From: JAWLHA01 sp041690535
GTDB taxonomy: Bacteria > Pseudomonadota > Gammaproteobacteria > Thiohalomonadales > Thiohalomonadaceae
Length of the DNA: 64,000 nucleotides
NCBI GenBank assembly: GCA_041690535.1
Contig: JAWLHA010000012.1
Coordinates: 19,118-83,117, forward strand
Direction of reading: 5' to 3'
This document shows positions 29,688-37,050 of this stretch, one piece after another. How positions within the stretch are numbered: position 1 is the first letter of the stretch; each line of letters starts with the position of its first letter. The position numbers and the translations under genes were made by a program. The notes under the pieces were generated by a model. The model saw only the letters and a program-made list of their open reading frames with translations, had not been told where the DNA came from and did no database searches.

Positions 29688-30220
29688 GGTTTTGGCTACC
29701 TTACACGCAGCAGACGGTCACAACTTCCTTAGATCGTGATCGAGTCCGTTTGTTCCGCCCCGGCTTTATGGGAATGTCGCACAATATCCCTTACGCTTGT
29801 GCTTGGAATGACGTCTCACAATACAGCGCGTGTAGGGTAGCCCACTTCGTTCGTGGTAACTGCAGACGGGTTCGAGCCGGAGGCGGTACGGGATCACATT
29901 ACGAACATCCTGCGACGCATGCGGAGAATAGTTGGTGTTTCCCAGTACGGATGGGCGGCGCGCCCGATGGCATGGAATAACTTGGCTCGGATGCTTTACA
30001 AGAGGAGTTTGCCATCCCCCGTCGGGGTGGATATATCGACGTTACGTGAATTTTAGTCGCAATGGTCGATAATGACAGTGGGGTGAAGCAGCGTCTTTAT
30101 CCTCATACTGGTCAATTGAACTCGGACGATGCGCCAACCGCGGCGAGCCACAACTTCGGCCCAGCGCACTCCAGCACAATCCCCAGGCACTCATGATTCT
30201 TGACGAAAAAGGTAATGGAT
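29688..30220. other. Intergenic region upstream of the sulfotransferase
   Basis: A divergent gap of about 530 bp. A weak rightward open frame (29853-30056, 67 codons, reading VTADGFEPEAVRDHITNILR near its start) is present, but it has no Shine-Dalgarno and no family I recognise; I do not call it. The gap should contain promoters for both the beta-helix and the sulfotransferase genes. Confidence 0.5.
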
Positions 30221-31120
30221 ATGGCGAAAAGGAAGCCGCTTCTGGCGTTTTTCGGTCACCACAAATGCGCAACCACATGGCTTGGTGAGATCTGTATTGA
30301 CGTGTGCGGAGAACTGGGGTTGCGTACCCAGACGCTTTACGATGAGAAGATGTTTGACGGGAATCTTCAGAATCATGTGAGCAGGAGGAAGTTGGACTTC
30401 ATTGCCTACACCAATGCAGACTACAGGTATGTCGGCGGCCTTTCGGACTACAAGGCGTTCCACGTCGTGCGGGATCCGAGAGACTTGATTGTCTCCGCGT
30501 ATTTCTCCCATCTTAACAGCCATCCGACGCATGCCTGGCCTGCGCTGGTGGACCATCGGGAGCAGCTACGGCGGTGTTCCCTCGAGGAGGGGCTGCTGCT
30601 CGAGATGGAGTTCAATCAGAAGCACCTGGATGAGATGCGCAGCTGGCCCAGTGCCGTTGGTGAGAATGTATTGACCTGTAAGATGGAGCAGCTCACTTCC
30701 GACCCGTACCGTCTGGTAGTTGACGTGTTCAGTTTCCTTGGGATTGTCGATCGGGAAGAGTATGCCCCGATGAAGCGAGTGGGGTATTTGGCATCAAGGA
30801 CGGCGCGAAAGATCGGTCGATACGCGGGGGTCCGGCTGCCCGGCATTGAACGGCTCCCGGTCGAGCGACTGCTGGGTATCGTTTGGGAACATCGGTTTGA
30901 AAAGATGTCAGGCGGAAGGAAGCCCGGGCAGGAAGACCCGCAGAGCCACTACCGAAAAGGGATCGCCGGCGACTGGAAGAACTATTTCAAGGAGGAGCAC
31001 GTGAGGGAGTTCAAGAGGCGGTATAACGATCTCCTGCTTCAGTACGAGTACGAACAGACCCCGGAATGGGGAGAAACGCCCCAGCAGGTGGGGCTTATCG
31101 CGCCCAAGAAGAGGGCATGA
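30221..31120 (+). CDS. PAPS-dependent sulfotransferase
   Basis: About 299 residues. The 5'-phosphosulfate loop is GHHKCATTWLGEI, the 3'-phosphate site is FHVVRDPRDLIVSAYFSH, and the C-terminal PAPS loop is HYRKGIAGDWKNYF, so the cofactor site is complete. It transfers sulfate from PAPS to an acceptor hydroxyl, here most likely a sugar of the exopolysaccharide. ATG 30221 is chosen for the AAAAAGG ribosome-binding site eight bases upstream; TTG 30200 and ATG 30215 are in-frame alternatives. No signal peptide: sulfation would take place in the cytoplasm on lipid-linked precursors. Confidence 0.9.
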   Translation: MAKRKPLLAFFGHHKCATTWLGEICIDVCGELGLRTQTLYDEKMFDGNLQNHVSRRKLDFIAYTNADYRYVGGLSDYKAFHVVRDPRDLIVSAYFSHLNSHPTHAWPALVDHREQLRRCSLEEGLLLEMEFNQKHLDEMRSWPSAVGENVLTCKMEQLTSDPYRLVVDVFSFLGIVDREEYAPMKRVGYLASRTARKIGRYAGVRLPGIERLPVERLLGIVWEHRFEKMSGGRKPGQEDPQSHYRKGIAGDWKNYFKEEHVREFKRRYNDLLLQYEYEQTPEWGETPQQVGLIAPKKRA

Positions 31121-31340
31121 CCTCAACCACGATACGCGCGGTCAGTGGACTTCATCTGTTTGCTTCCAATGCGCCAATGGTCCAGGACTCGCGGAGGGGA
31201 CCGCCAACAAGGGCACCGTCTGTGCGCGGTGCCGTGGGCGAGCGCTACGGCCGTTCCCCGCCTCACGACTTTCCGGTCCGTACCGCCGACCGTCTCTTTT
31301 CGGATTCCTGATCTATTGGGTGTCTCTGGTTTCGGCGCAG

Positions 31341-32699
31341 TCATTCGGACCGCACAGGCCCCGTCGGCTTGGTGTTGCGCAACCCGGGGAGGACCGCCGG
31401 GCGAACTCCGTAGTGCGTCGGCGGGTGGACGACCCGGTAAAGTGCCAGTGAAAACCCGAGCAGGTACCAAAAGTGAGGATAGTAGAGCACTGAAATAAAG
31501 GCGCCGGTGGTAAGAAATCCAATGAAGGCTGCGAGAGTTGCCTTGGCCAGCAGAACCACATCGGAATCCTCGCGAGGGTCGGTTTTTCCCTTTCTCACGG
31601 TGCCGACAATCGAGCGGAGCTTTCGCCACGCGATGGCGAGCATGGCGATGTACAGCGCAATGCCGACCAGGCCAAGTTCGGGGATCAGAGTGAAATAGAG
31701 GGAGTGTGAGGCCCTTCCGCCGTGCAAGCGCATGCGGTTGGGGTCATACTCCGAACTCTGGAGTTCATACTCCATGACGCGCCAGGGATAATTGCCCGCC
31801 CCGACACCGAGCACCGGATTGTCGAGGAACATCTCAAAGCCCCTGCGCCAGGAGTAGAGGCGCTCGTTTCGGGTTTCGTCATTTGCATCCTGGATTGACT
31901 CGACCTCTCCAACGAACTCCGGGGGGGCGGCCAACACCAGCACGAATCCAAGCAGTGCTACGATAATGAAGTCACGGTTGCGCCGGTTGGACAGCCATAA
32001 GATAGCGAAGACGACCGACATCAGGCCCAGAAATCCGCCCCGCGAGAGCGTTGACGCGACCGCTACCGCCAGAAATCCCGCGGATGCAAACAGCAGGAAT
32101 CGCTTGGACTTGCCGAATGATGCTGATTGGCTGAGAAAATAGGCGTAGGGGATGGCAATGTTGAGCGCGAGCGCAAGATCGTTGGCATCCCCGAGAAATG
32201 AGCCGGGCCCGTATCCATTCCGGACCAGTCCGTGGGCTGCTGCAGCCACATGGAACAGCAGCCAGAACTGAAAGAACGTCATGAGGCGTCTCTCGGAGTC
32301 GAGGAAGGCAACCGTGGGAAGCAGTCCGGCGACCAGCATTATCAGCAGGTCCGTGGCATGGACATAGGGCCAGTAGCGATTGGCGCCATAGAGCACGCCA
32401 AGGGCCATCAGGAAGAGGAATCCAATGTATAGCTTCACGATGGGCTCTCGGAGAATGCTCTTGTCACCACGGGACAGCCAAGCAAGAAACACCAGGCCTG
32501 ATGCCAGGAGTCCGGGGCGGAGCAATTTCAGCACCGGTAGGTACTCGTGGGGGCGCAGGTATTCCACGAGGTAGTACAGGATGACCAGCGCAAAGCCGAT
32601 GCCGGCTGAGCCCGGGGTTACGCTTGAGGTTGCGGTGCGCCCCTTGCCCTTGCCGGTGTGCGTGGAACCGGAACCGAGTTTGGATGTGTCGGGGATCAC
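31341..32699 (-). CDS. O-antigen ligase/polymerase family membrane protein (Wzy_C)
   Basis: A 452-residue integral membrane protein with about 11 hydrophobic helices. The characteristic periplasmic loop of the Wzy_C/WaaL family (about 265-340) has RRGFEMFLDNPVLGVGAGNY and RASHSLYFTLIPELGLVG, including the conserved His. Such proteins either polymerise repeat units or ligate polymer to an acceptor on the periplasmic side; in an exopolysaccharide locus polymerisation is more likely. The GTG start at 32699 lies 2 bp after the glycosyltransferase stop, so the two genes are coupled. Confidence 0.88.
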   Translation of the reverse strand: MIPDTSKLGSGSTHTGKGKGRTATSSVTPGSAGIGFALVILYYLVEYLRPHEYLPVLKLLRPGLLASGLVFLAWLSRGDKSILREPIVKLYIGFLFLMALGVLYGANRYWPYVHATDLLIMLVAGLLPTVAFLDSERRLMTFFQFWLLFHVAAAAHGLVRNGYGPGSFLGDANDLALALNIAIPYAYFLSQSASFGKSKRFLLFASAGFLAVAVASTLSRGGFLGLMSVVFAILWLSNRRNRDFIIVALLGFVLVLAAPPEFVGEVESIQDANDETRNERLYSWRRGFEMFLDNPVLGVGAGNYPWRVMEYELQSSEYDPNRMRLHGGRASHSLYFTLIPELGLVGIALYIAMLAIAWRKLRSIVGTVRKGKTDPREDSDVVLLAKATLAAFIGFLTTGAFISVLYYPHFWYLLGFSLALYRVVHPPTHYGVRPAVLPGLRNTKPTGPVRSE

Positions 32700-32701
32700 G
32701 T

Positions 32702-33850
32702 TCAGCTTGCCTCGGCGCCTTCCCTCACTGCGGTGCCGGCGTTCACCCCAAACCCTCTCTGCCGGTACAAGGCAAGGTACGCGGAAATCATGGCGTCGAT
32801 GCCGTATGTCTCGCTCACGGATTCGCGGGCCCGCCGGGCGAGTCGGGCGCCCTCTTCGGGGTCCGTCAGTACCGATGAGAGGGTCGCTGCAAGGGCGGCG
32901 TGGTCCCGTACCGGAAAAAGACGGCCGTTCAGCCCATCGGTGATCACCTCAGGGATCCCTCCCACATTCGAGCCTACGACGGGTCGACGACACGCCATTG
33001 CTTCGAGAAGCGATAGAGGGTGTCCCTCGGAGAGTGAGGGAAGGACGAACACGTCACATGCGCAAAGGAGCGCATGCACATCCTCCCTGAAGCCGAGGAA
33101 CTGCACGATGTGGGCGACGCCGAGCTTGTCGGCGAGTGCTCTCAAGTTCTTCTCCTCGCGCCCTCGTCCCGCGATGAAGATACGGAAATCTGGGTGTCGT
33201 TCCGCCAGGAGGGCTGCGGCGCGGATCAAGACCTCATGACCCTTCACGTGGTAGAGATTTCCGACCGCACCGGCTACCGTGTGCGCGGGGCCATATCCAA
33301 GTTGGCGCCGCGACTGCGTCCGCAGGTCGGGATCGAACTCGTATTGCCGAAGGTCAATACCGTTTGGAATGACGGTCAGGCGCCGCTTCGGGATCCCGAC
33401 GCGAGACACAAGGAAGTCAGCCAAGTCCCGAGAGACCGGCACCATGGTGGAGTTTCGCGCGGCAAAACGATAGGCTAGCCGGCGGCGCAGTCGATCCGCA
33501 TAGTAACTGCGACCGTGAACGGTGGTAATCGCAGGGATCGCCGTGAACTTGCTCAGGACGGCGGCATAAAAGTTCATCGCGAACTCATGGGCGTGCAGGA
33601 GTTGCGCATTGCGCTCGAGCACAATGGCTCTCAACTGGCGGATCCAACCCACATCGAACCATCCGGATTGGGGCAAAATCAGGACCTCGGCTCCGGCGCC
33701 GACCAACTGAGGGTGTAACCATCCATCCTTCAGCAGCACGACGGTTGAGCGGATTCCCCTCTCTCCAAGGCCGCCTACCATGTTGATGAGCATGCGCTCT
33801 GCGCCGCCCGGCCCGGCGGTCTCGATGAGGTGAAGAATGTGTTGGTCCAT
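32702..33850 (-). CDS. Glycosyltransferase family 4
   Basis: A 382-residue GT-B enzyme: HILHLIETAGPGGAERMLIN at the N-terminus, LLHAHEFAMNFYAAVL, TTVHGRSYYADRLRRRL, then the donor domain with VIPNGIDLRQYEFD, AGAVGNLYHVKGHEVLI and VFVLPSLSEGHPLSLLEAMAC. This is a standard retaining GT4 transferase in the sugar pathway. It starts at ATG 33850, closely preceded by AGGAC, and is transcribed with the O-antigen-ligase-like gene. The donor sugar is unknown. Confidence 0.88.
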   Translation of the reverse strand: MDQHILHLIETAGPGGAERMLINMVGGLGERGIRSTVVLLKDGWLHPQLVGAGAEVLILPQSGWFDVGWIRQLRAIVLERNAQLLHAHEFAMNFYAAVLSKFTAIPAITTVHGRSYYADRLRRRLAYRFAARNSTMVPVSRDLADFLVSRVGIPKRRLTVIPNGIDLRQYEFDPDLRTQSRRQLGYGPAHTVAGAVGNLYHVKGHEVLIRAAALLAERHPDFRIFIAGRGREEKNLRALADKLGVAHIVQFLGFREDVHALLCACDVFVLPSLSEGHPLSLLEAMACRRPVVGSNVGGIPEVITDGLNGRLFPVRDHAALAATLSSVLTDPEEGARLARRARESVSETYGIDAMISAYLALYRQRGFGVNAGTAVREGAEAS

Positions 33851-34149
33851 GTCCTGTACGGTCCTTGTCCATTCGGGCTTGCGCCCCGGGGTGGTCAGCG
33901 GCCGGCGAAAAGGTGTTCCTGGTGCAGGTGTGGGTTCAGACCAGGGGGAACCGGGTGCCGAGGCGTCCCGAGCACCGCATTTGATGCCTTACATCAAGGC
34001 AGTCGACGCGAGACGATACATGCGGTTCCTGCTCGCTTCGTGGAGTATGCGGGGCATGCTCATGGTGTTTCGCCTTAGCCGGAACGATGCGCGTTCGTGT
34101 AAAACTCTAGCATGGGCACGGCGCATTGCCCGGTGAGCGGCGAGTCGCT

Positions 34150-35127
34150 TCAGGAGGCAAAGGCACAGGTGGCCAGGCCGGTTTTTGCGTTGGCAACTTC
34201 TGATGCCGTAACCGAGCAGAATTCGTGATGGGTTCGGAGATGACTGAACAGAGCGCGAAGGTTTGAGTAGAAGTCGTCAAGTTCCGACTGGTCTTTTACA
34301 AAAGGTGTTAACCCTGGAACGAGGGTCGGTGAGTGAAAGAAGAGGTTCAGGTAGGGATAGTGCAGTGCCATCATCACCTCTGAAAGTGCAATCATCTGCT
34401 TGGCATTGGAGAGCTCCGGGCTAAGTACAACCTTGTTCATCACCCCAAGGGCATCGAGTATTCCGACCAAGCGTAGCCATTTTAGCGGCTTGGTGCGTAC
34501 GAGCCGTTCGATCCCTGTCATCAGCGAGAAGTTCTTCTGCAAATAGCCGACGGTTGCCGGAAGCTCGACCAGGGCGGCACGTTTGTCGCCCTCCTCGAAC
34601 ACGATGGAAGAGGGTTCCGGGCCCACCCGTGAGTAGTCGGGACCGTGATAGGCGCTCCAGTCGGTGAAGGCGGTGAAGGAGGTGTCGACCTTGTAGCCCA
34701 GCCTGGCCAGCGCGCGGCCCACGTGAGGTCCGTAGCCCCAGCGTCCGCTTCTAAACGAAGTTGGAGCCGTTCCGAATACATTCGTGATGGTGCTGTGCAG
34801 CGTTGCGAGTTTCTGTTCCACGACCTCCTGGGGCAGGTTGCACAGCATGCTATTGCGCATCTCCCGGGTTTCGCTGAATGGGGGGGTGTTCCATGGATGG
34901 CAATGCATGCCGATCTCGCAAAGGTGACGTCTGGCATAGGGCTGCAGGGCTTCGACCAGCGGGGTGCTGTGTGCCATTGGGTAGGTGATCAAATAGGTGG
35001 GGCGGATCGAAAACTCTTCAAACAGCTCCTGCAGGCGCGGTATCTCGTGCGCATTCCGCGTTTGCGGTTCAGGCGCGAACGGGTGCCAGTTGTCCTCTTC
35101 CGTATCGATTGTGACGACCAGTTCCAT
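34150..35127 (-). CDS. NodB-like polysaccharide deacetylase family protein
   Basis: About 325 residues from MELVVTIDTEEDNWHP; ATG 35127 has GAGGA six bases upstream, better than the frame-open extension to 35208. The first block supplies the Asp pair of the NodB site in a variant form (TIDTEED), the second is EIGMHCHPWNTPPF with the metal-binding His pair, and the third is SFRSGRWGYGPHVGRAL. The variant TxDTEED pattern is that of a subgroup found in exopolysaccharide loci. Substrate is unknown; activity is plausible because the metal residues are present. It reads leftward, away from the FN3 lipoproteins. Confidence 0.75.
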   Translation of the reverse strand: MELVVTIDTEEDNWHPFAPEPQTRNAHEIPRLQELFEEFSIRPTYLITYPMAHSTPLVEALQPYARRHLCEIGMHCHPWNTPPFSETREMRNSMLCNLPQEVVEQKLATLHSTITNVFGTAPTSFRSGRWGYGPHVGRALARLGYKVDTSFTAFTDWSAYHGPDYSRVGPEPSSIVFEEGDKRAALVELPATVGYLQKNFSLMTGIERLVRTKPLKWLRLVGILDALGVMNKVVLSPELSNAKQMIALSEVMMALHYPYLNLFFHSPTLVPGLTPFVKDQSELDDFYSNLRALFSHLRTHHEFCSVTASEVANAKTGLATCAFAS

Positions 35128-35267
35128 AACGTTCCTCACTGCTCTGGCGTATCTCACCACGTTGGGCGCACATGCCCGGCTCCATATACTGTCGGTAAAG
35201 AATCGCATGGCGTCAAATCACGTTGCCAAGGCTGAAATGCGCGCCTGTTCTCACTGAGAAGGGGCGC

Positions 35268-35400
35268 GGCTTCACGAAATGAAGTGCGAGGCCGGCGTGC
35301 TCCGGTGAAGGTTGATGGAGGTCTCAGAAAGGAGGGCATTGGAAGCGGAACATACTCCCCAACACGAACCAAACCACGGTCAAATTGTAGGGGAAAGACA
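35268..35400 (+). promoter_or_regulatory. Leader of the first FN3 lipoprotein, duplicated at 36285-36417
   Basis: From about 35304 to the start codon the sequence is almost the same as 36321-36417; only C/T at 35340 versus 36357 was noticed to differ. It begins GGTGAAGGTTGATGGAGGTC, contains GAAAGGAGGGCAT and ends GTAGGGGAAAGACA before ATG. Weaker similarity (GCGGCTTTCACGAAATG) continues upstream. Duplication of the leader along with the gene keeps the control region of both copies alike. Confidence 0.65.
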
Positions 35401-35958
35401 ATGAAAAACTTCCGTAGCAGCGTCAAGTATGGTGTAGCGGTTTCCGTTTTGGTGCTGATGGGAACCGGTTGTGAAACGGCCGGAACCATCACCCTCGATG
35501 TTCCGGGTTATGACATCGTGGTGACGCCGGAGCAGACAACAGATGGGCAGACCCAACTGGATGTGTCGGTCAACCCGGTGGAGGGGAGCGTGCCCACCGA
35601 CGATGGGCAGAGCGCAACCGATCCGCAGGAGGGTACGGATGTGGGGACGGCTCCGAGCGAGCCCGAACAGCCGAGCGAACCGGCGCCGGTGGTGGGCTCG
35701 GCAACGCTGAGCTGGGTGGCACCGGTTGCCCGCACCGACGGTTCGCCCCTGGCGCTGTCCCAGCTGAACGGTTATCGGGTGTACTCCGGTGAGTCGGCCA
35801 ACGAGTTGGAGAAACTGGCGGAGATCACCGACTACACCACCACCAGCTACATGGTGAGCGGACTGACGGTGGGAACCCACTACTTCGCCGTGACCGCAGT
35901 CGATGTGAACGGCATCGAGAGCGATTATTCGGAGATTGGGCACAAGGTTATCCAGTAA
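35401..35958 (+). CDS. FN3-domain lipoprotein, copy 1
   Basis: A 185-residue secreted protein. MKNFRSSVKYGVAVSVLVLMGTGC is a likely lipoprotein signal, though the lipobox is imperfect. A Pro/Glu/Gln/Ser-rich linker follows (about 50-100), then one fibronectin type III domain at the C-terminus (TLSWVAPVARTDGSPLALSQ, LNGYRVYSGES, THYFAVTAVDVNGIES). FN3 modules in secreted bacterial proteins often bind carbohydrate or hold partners apart; here it may sit on the outside of the cell with the exopolysaccharide. The start is fixed by GGGGAAAGACA. It has its own terminator and a near-identical copy 1 kb downstream. Confidence 0.8.
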   Translation: MKNFRSSVKYGVAVSVLVLMGTGCETAGTITLDVPGYDIVVTPEQTTDGQTQLDVSVNPVEGSVPTDDGQSATDPQEGTDVGTAPSEPEQPSEPAPVVGSATLSWVAPVARTDGSPLALSQLNGYRVYSGESANELEKLAEITDYTTTSYMVSGLTVGTHYFAVTAVDVNGIESDYSEIGHKVIQ

Positions 35959-35983
35959 AACCGAGCAGCGGTTCACTGCAGAT

Positions 35984-36017
35984 GAAAATGGCGGCCACCA
36001 GGCCGCCATTTTCGTTT
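35984..36017 (+). terminator. Rho-independent terminator after FN3 lipoprotein copy 1
   Basis: GAAAATGGCGGCC (35984-35996), loop ACCA, then GGCCGCCATTTTC (36001-36013): a perfect 13-bp stem flanked by A and T runs and followed by GTTT. It begins 25 bp after the stop codon. Confidence 0.88.
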
Positions 36018-36417
36018 GGTGCGGTTTAAGTCCGCGGCGATGGGGAGCGGTTACGGCCCGCAGAGGGAAAGTGGAGAGCGGGGGACAGGTGCCTCTGCGC
36101 ATGAATTCGCACCTCCTTTGGTAGCGCGGTATCCGGAGATGCAGATGACCGCAGCTGCGGGTGCGGAATGGGTGCGGGCGTCGTGGGGCGTGCGCGCATT
36201 GATACGCACCCGGTAACGGATGAAAGCCACGAGGGCTTTACGGGCGGCGGCTGAGTGTGATTGGGTTCGCGCCCGGGACGGGCGGCTTTCACGAAATGGG
36301 AAGGTGGGTGCCTAAGGCCCGGTGAAGGTTGATGGAGGTCTCAGAAAGGAGGGCATCGGAAGCGGAACATACTCCCCAACACGAACCAAACCACGGTCAA
36401 ATTGTAGGGGAAAGACA
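36018..36417. other. Intergenic region between the two FN3 lipoprotein genes
   Basis: About 400 bp. The first 270 bp carry no recognisable gene or repeat; the last 97-130 bp repeat the leader seen before copy 1, so the second gene has its own control region. An earlier terminator isolates it from the first gene. Confidence 0.6.
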
Positions 36418-36975
36418 ATGAAAAACTTCCGTAGCAGCGTCAAGTATGGTGTAGCGGTTTCCGTTTTGGTGCTGATGGGAACCGGTTGTGAAACGGCCGG
36501 AACCATCACCCTCGATGTTCCGGGTTATGACATCGTGGTGACGCCGGAGCAGACAACAGATGGGCAGACCCAACTGGATGTGTCGGTCAACCCGGTGGAG
36601 GGGAGCGTGCCCACCGACGATGGGCAGAGCGCAACCGATCCGCAGGAGGGTACGGATGTGGGGACGGCTCCGAGCGAGCCCGAACAGCCGAGCGAACCGG
36701 CGCCGGTGGTGGGCTCGGCAACGCTGAGCTGGGTGGCACCGGTTGCCCGCACCGACGGTTCGCCCCTGGCGCTGTCCCAGCTGAACGGTTATCGGGTGTA
36801 CTCCGGTGAGTCGGCCAACGCGCTCGAGAAACTGGCGGAGATCACCGATTACACCACCACCAGCTACATGGTGAGCGGACTGGCGGTGGGAACCCACTAC
36901 TTCGCCGTGACCGCAGTCGATGTGAACGGTATCGAGAGCGGTTATTCGGAGATTGGCCACAAGACCATCCAATAA
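36418..36975 (+). CDS. FN3-domain lipoprotein, copy 2
   Basis: Also 185 residues and almost identical to the gene at 35401. The amino-acid changes noted are all in the last third: Asn-Glu-Leu to Asn-Ala-Leu, Thr to Ala in GLAVGT, Asp to Gly in IESGYSE, and Val to Thr in HKTIQ. The signal sequence, linker and FN3 core are unchanged. Near identity over the gene and leader points to a recent tandem duplication or gene conversion. Function as for copy 1: a secreted lipoprotein of the exopolysaccharide locus, role unknown. Confidence 0.8.
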   Translation: MKNFRSSVKYGVAVSVLVLMGTGCETAGTITLDVPGYDIVVTPEQTTDGQTQLDVSVNPVEGSVPTDDGQSATDPQEGTDVGTAPSEPEQPSEPAPVVGSATLSWVAPVARTDGSPLALSQLNGYRVYSGESANALEKLAEITDYTTTSYMVSGLAVGTHYFAVTAVDVNGIESGYSEIGHKTIQ

Positions 36976-36995
36976 GGAAGCGGAACTCCCACTAC

Positions 36996-37022
36996 GAAAA
37001 TGGCGGCTTAGCCGCCATTTTC
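36996..37022. terminator. Terminator shared by FN3 copy 2 and rlmL
   Basis: GAAAATGGCGGC, loop TTA, GCCGCCATTTTC: a 12-bp perfect stem with A/T runs on both sides, between convergent genes (stop at 36975 and rlmL stop at 37051), so it can act in both directions. It is similar to, but not the same as, the hairpin at 35984. Confidence 0.88.
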
Positions 37023-37050
37023 ACTTTTCGGCAACCCCTGGCGAAGCGGA

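Noticed and set aside
29853..30056. A 67-codon frame upstream of the sulfotransferase
   Set aside because: No ribosome-binding site and no recognisable family; left as intergenic.
35209..35235. Possible sigma-54 promoter (TGGC...TTGC) before the FN3 genes
   Set aside because: Spacing between the GG and GC elements is 14 bp instead of 10.
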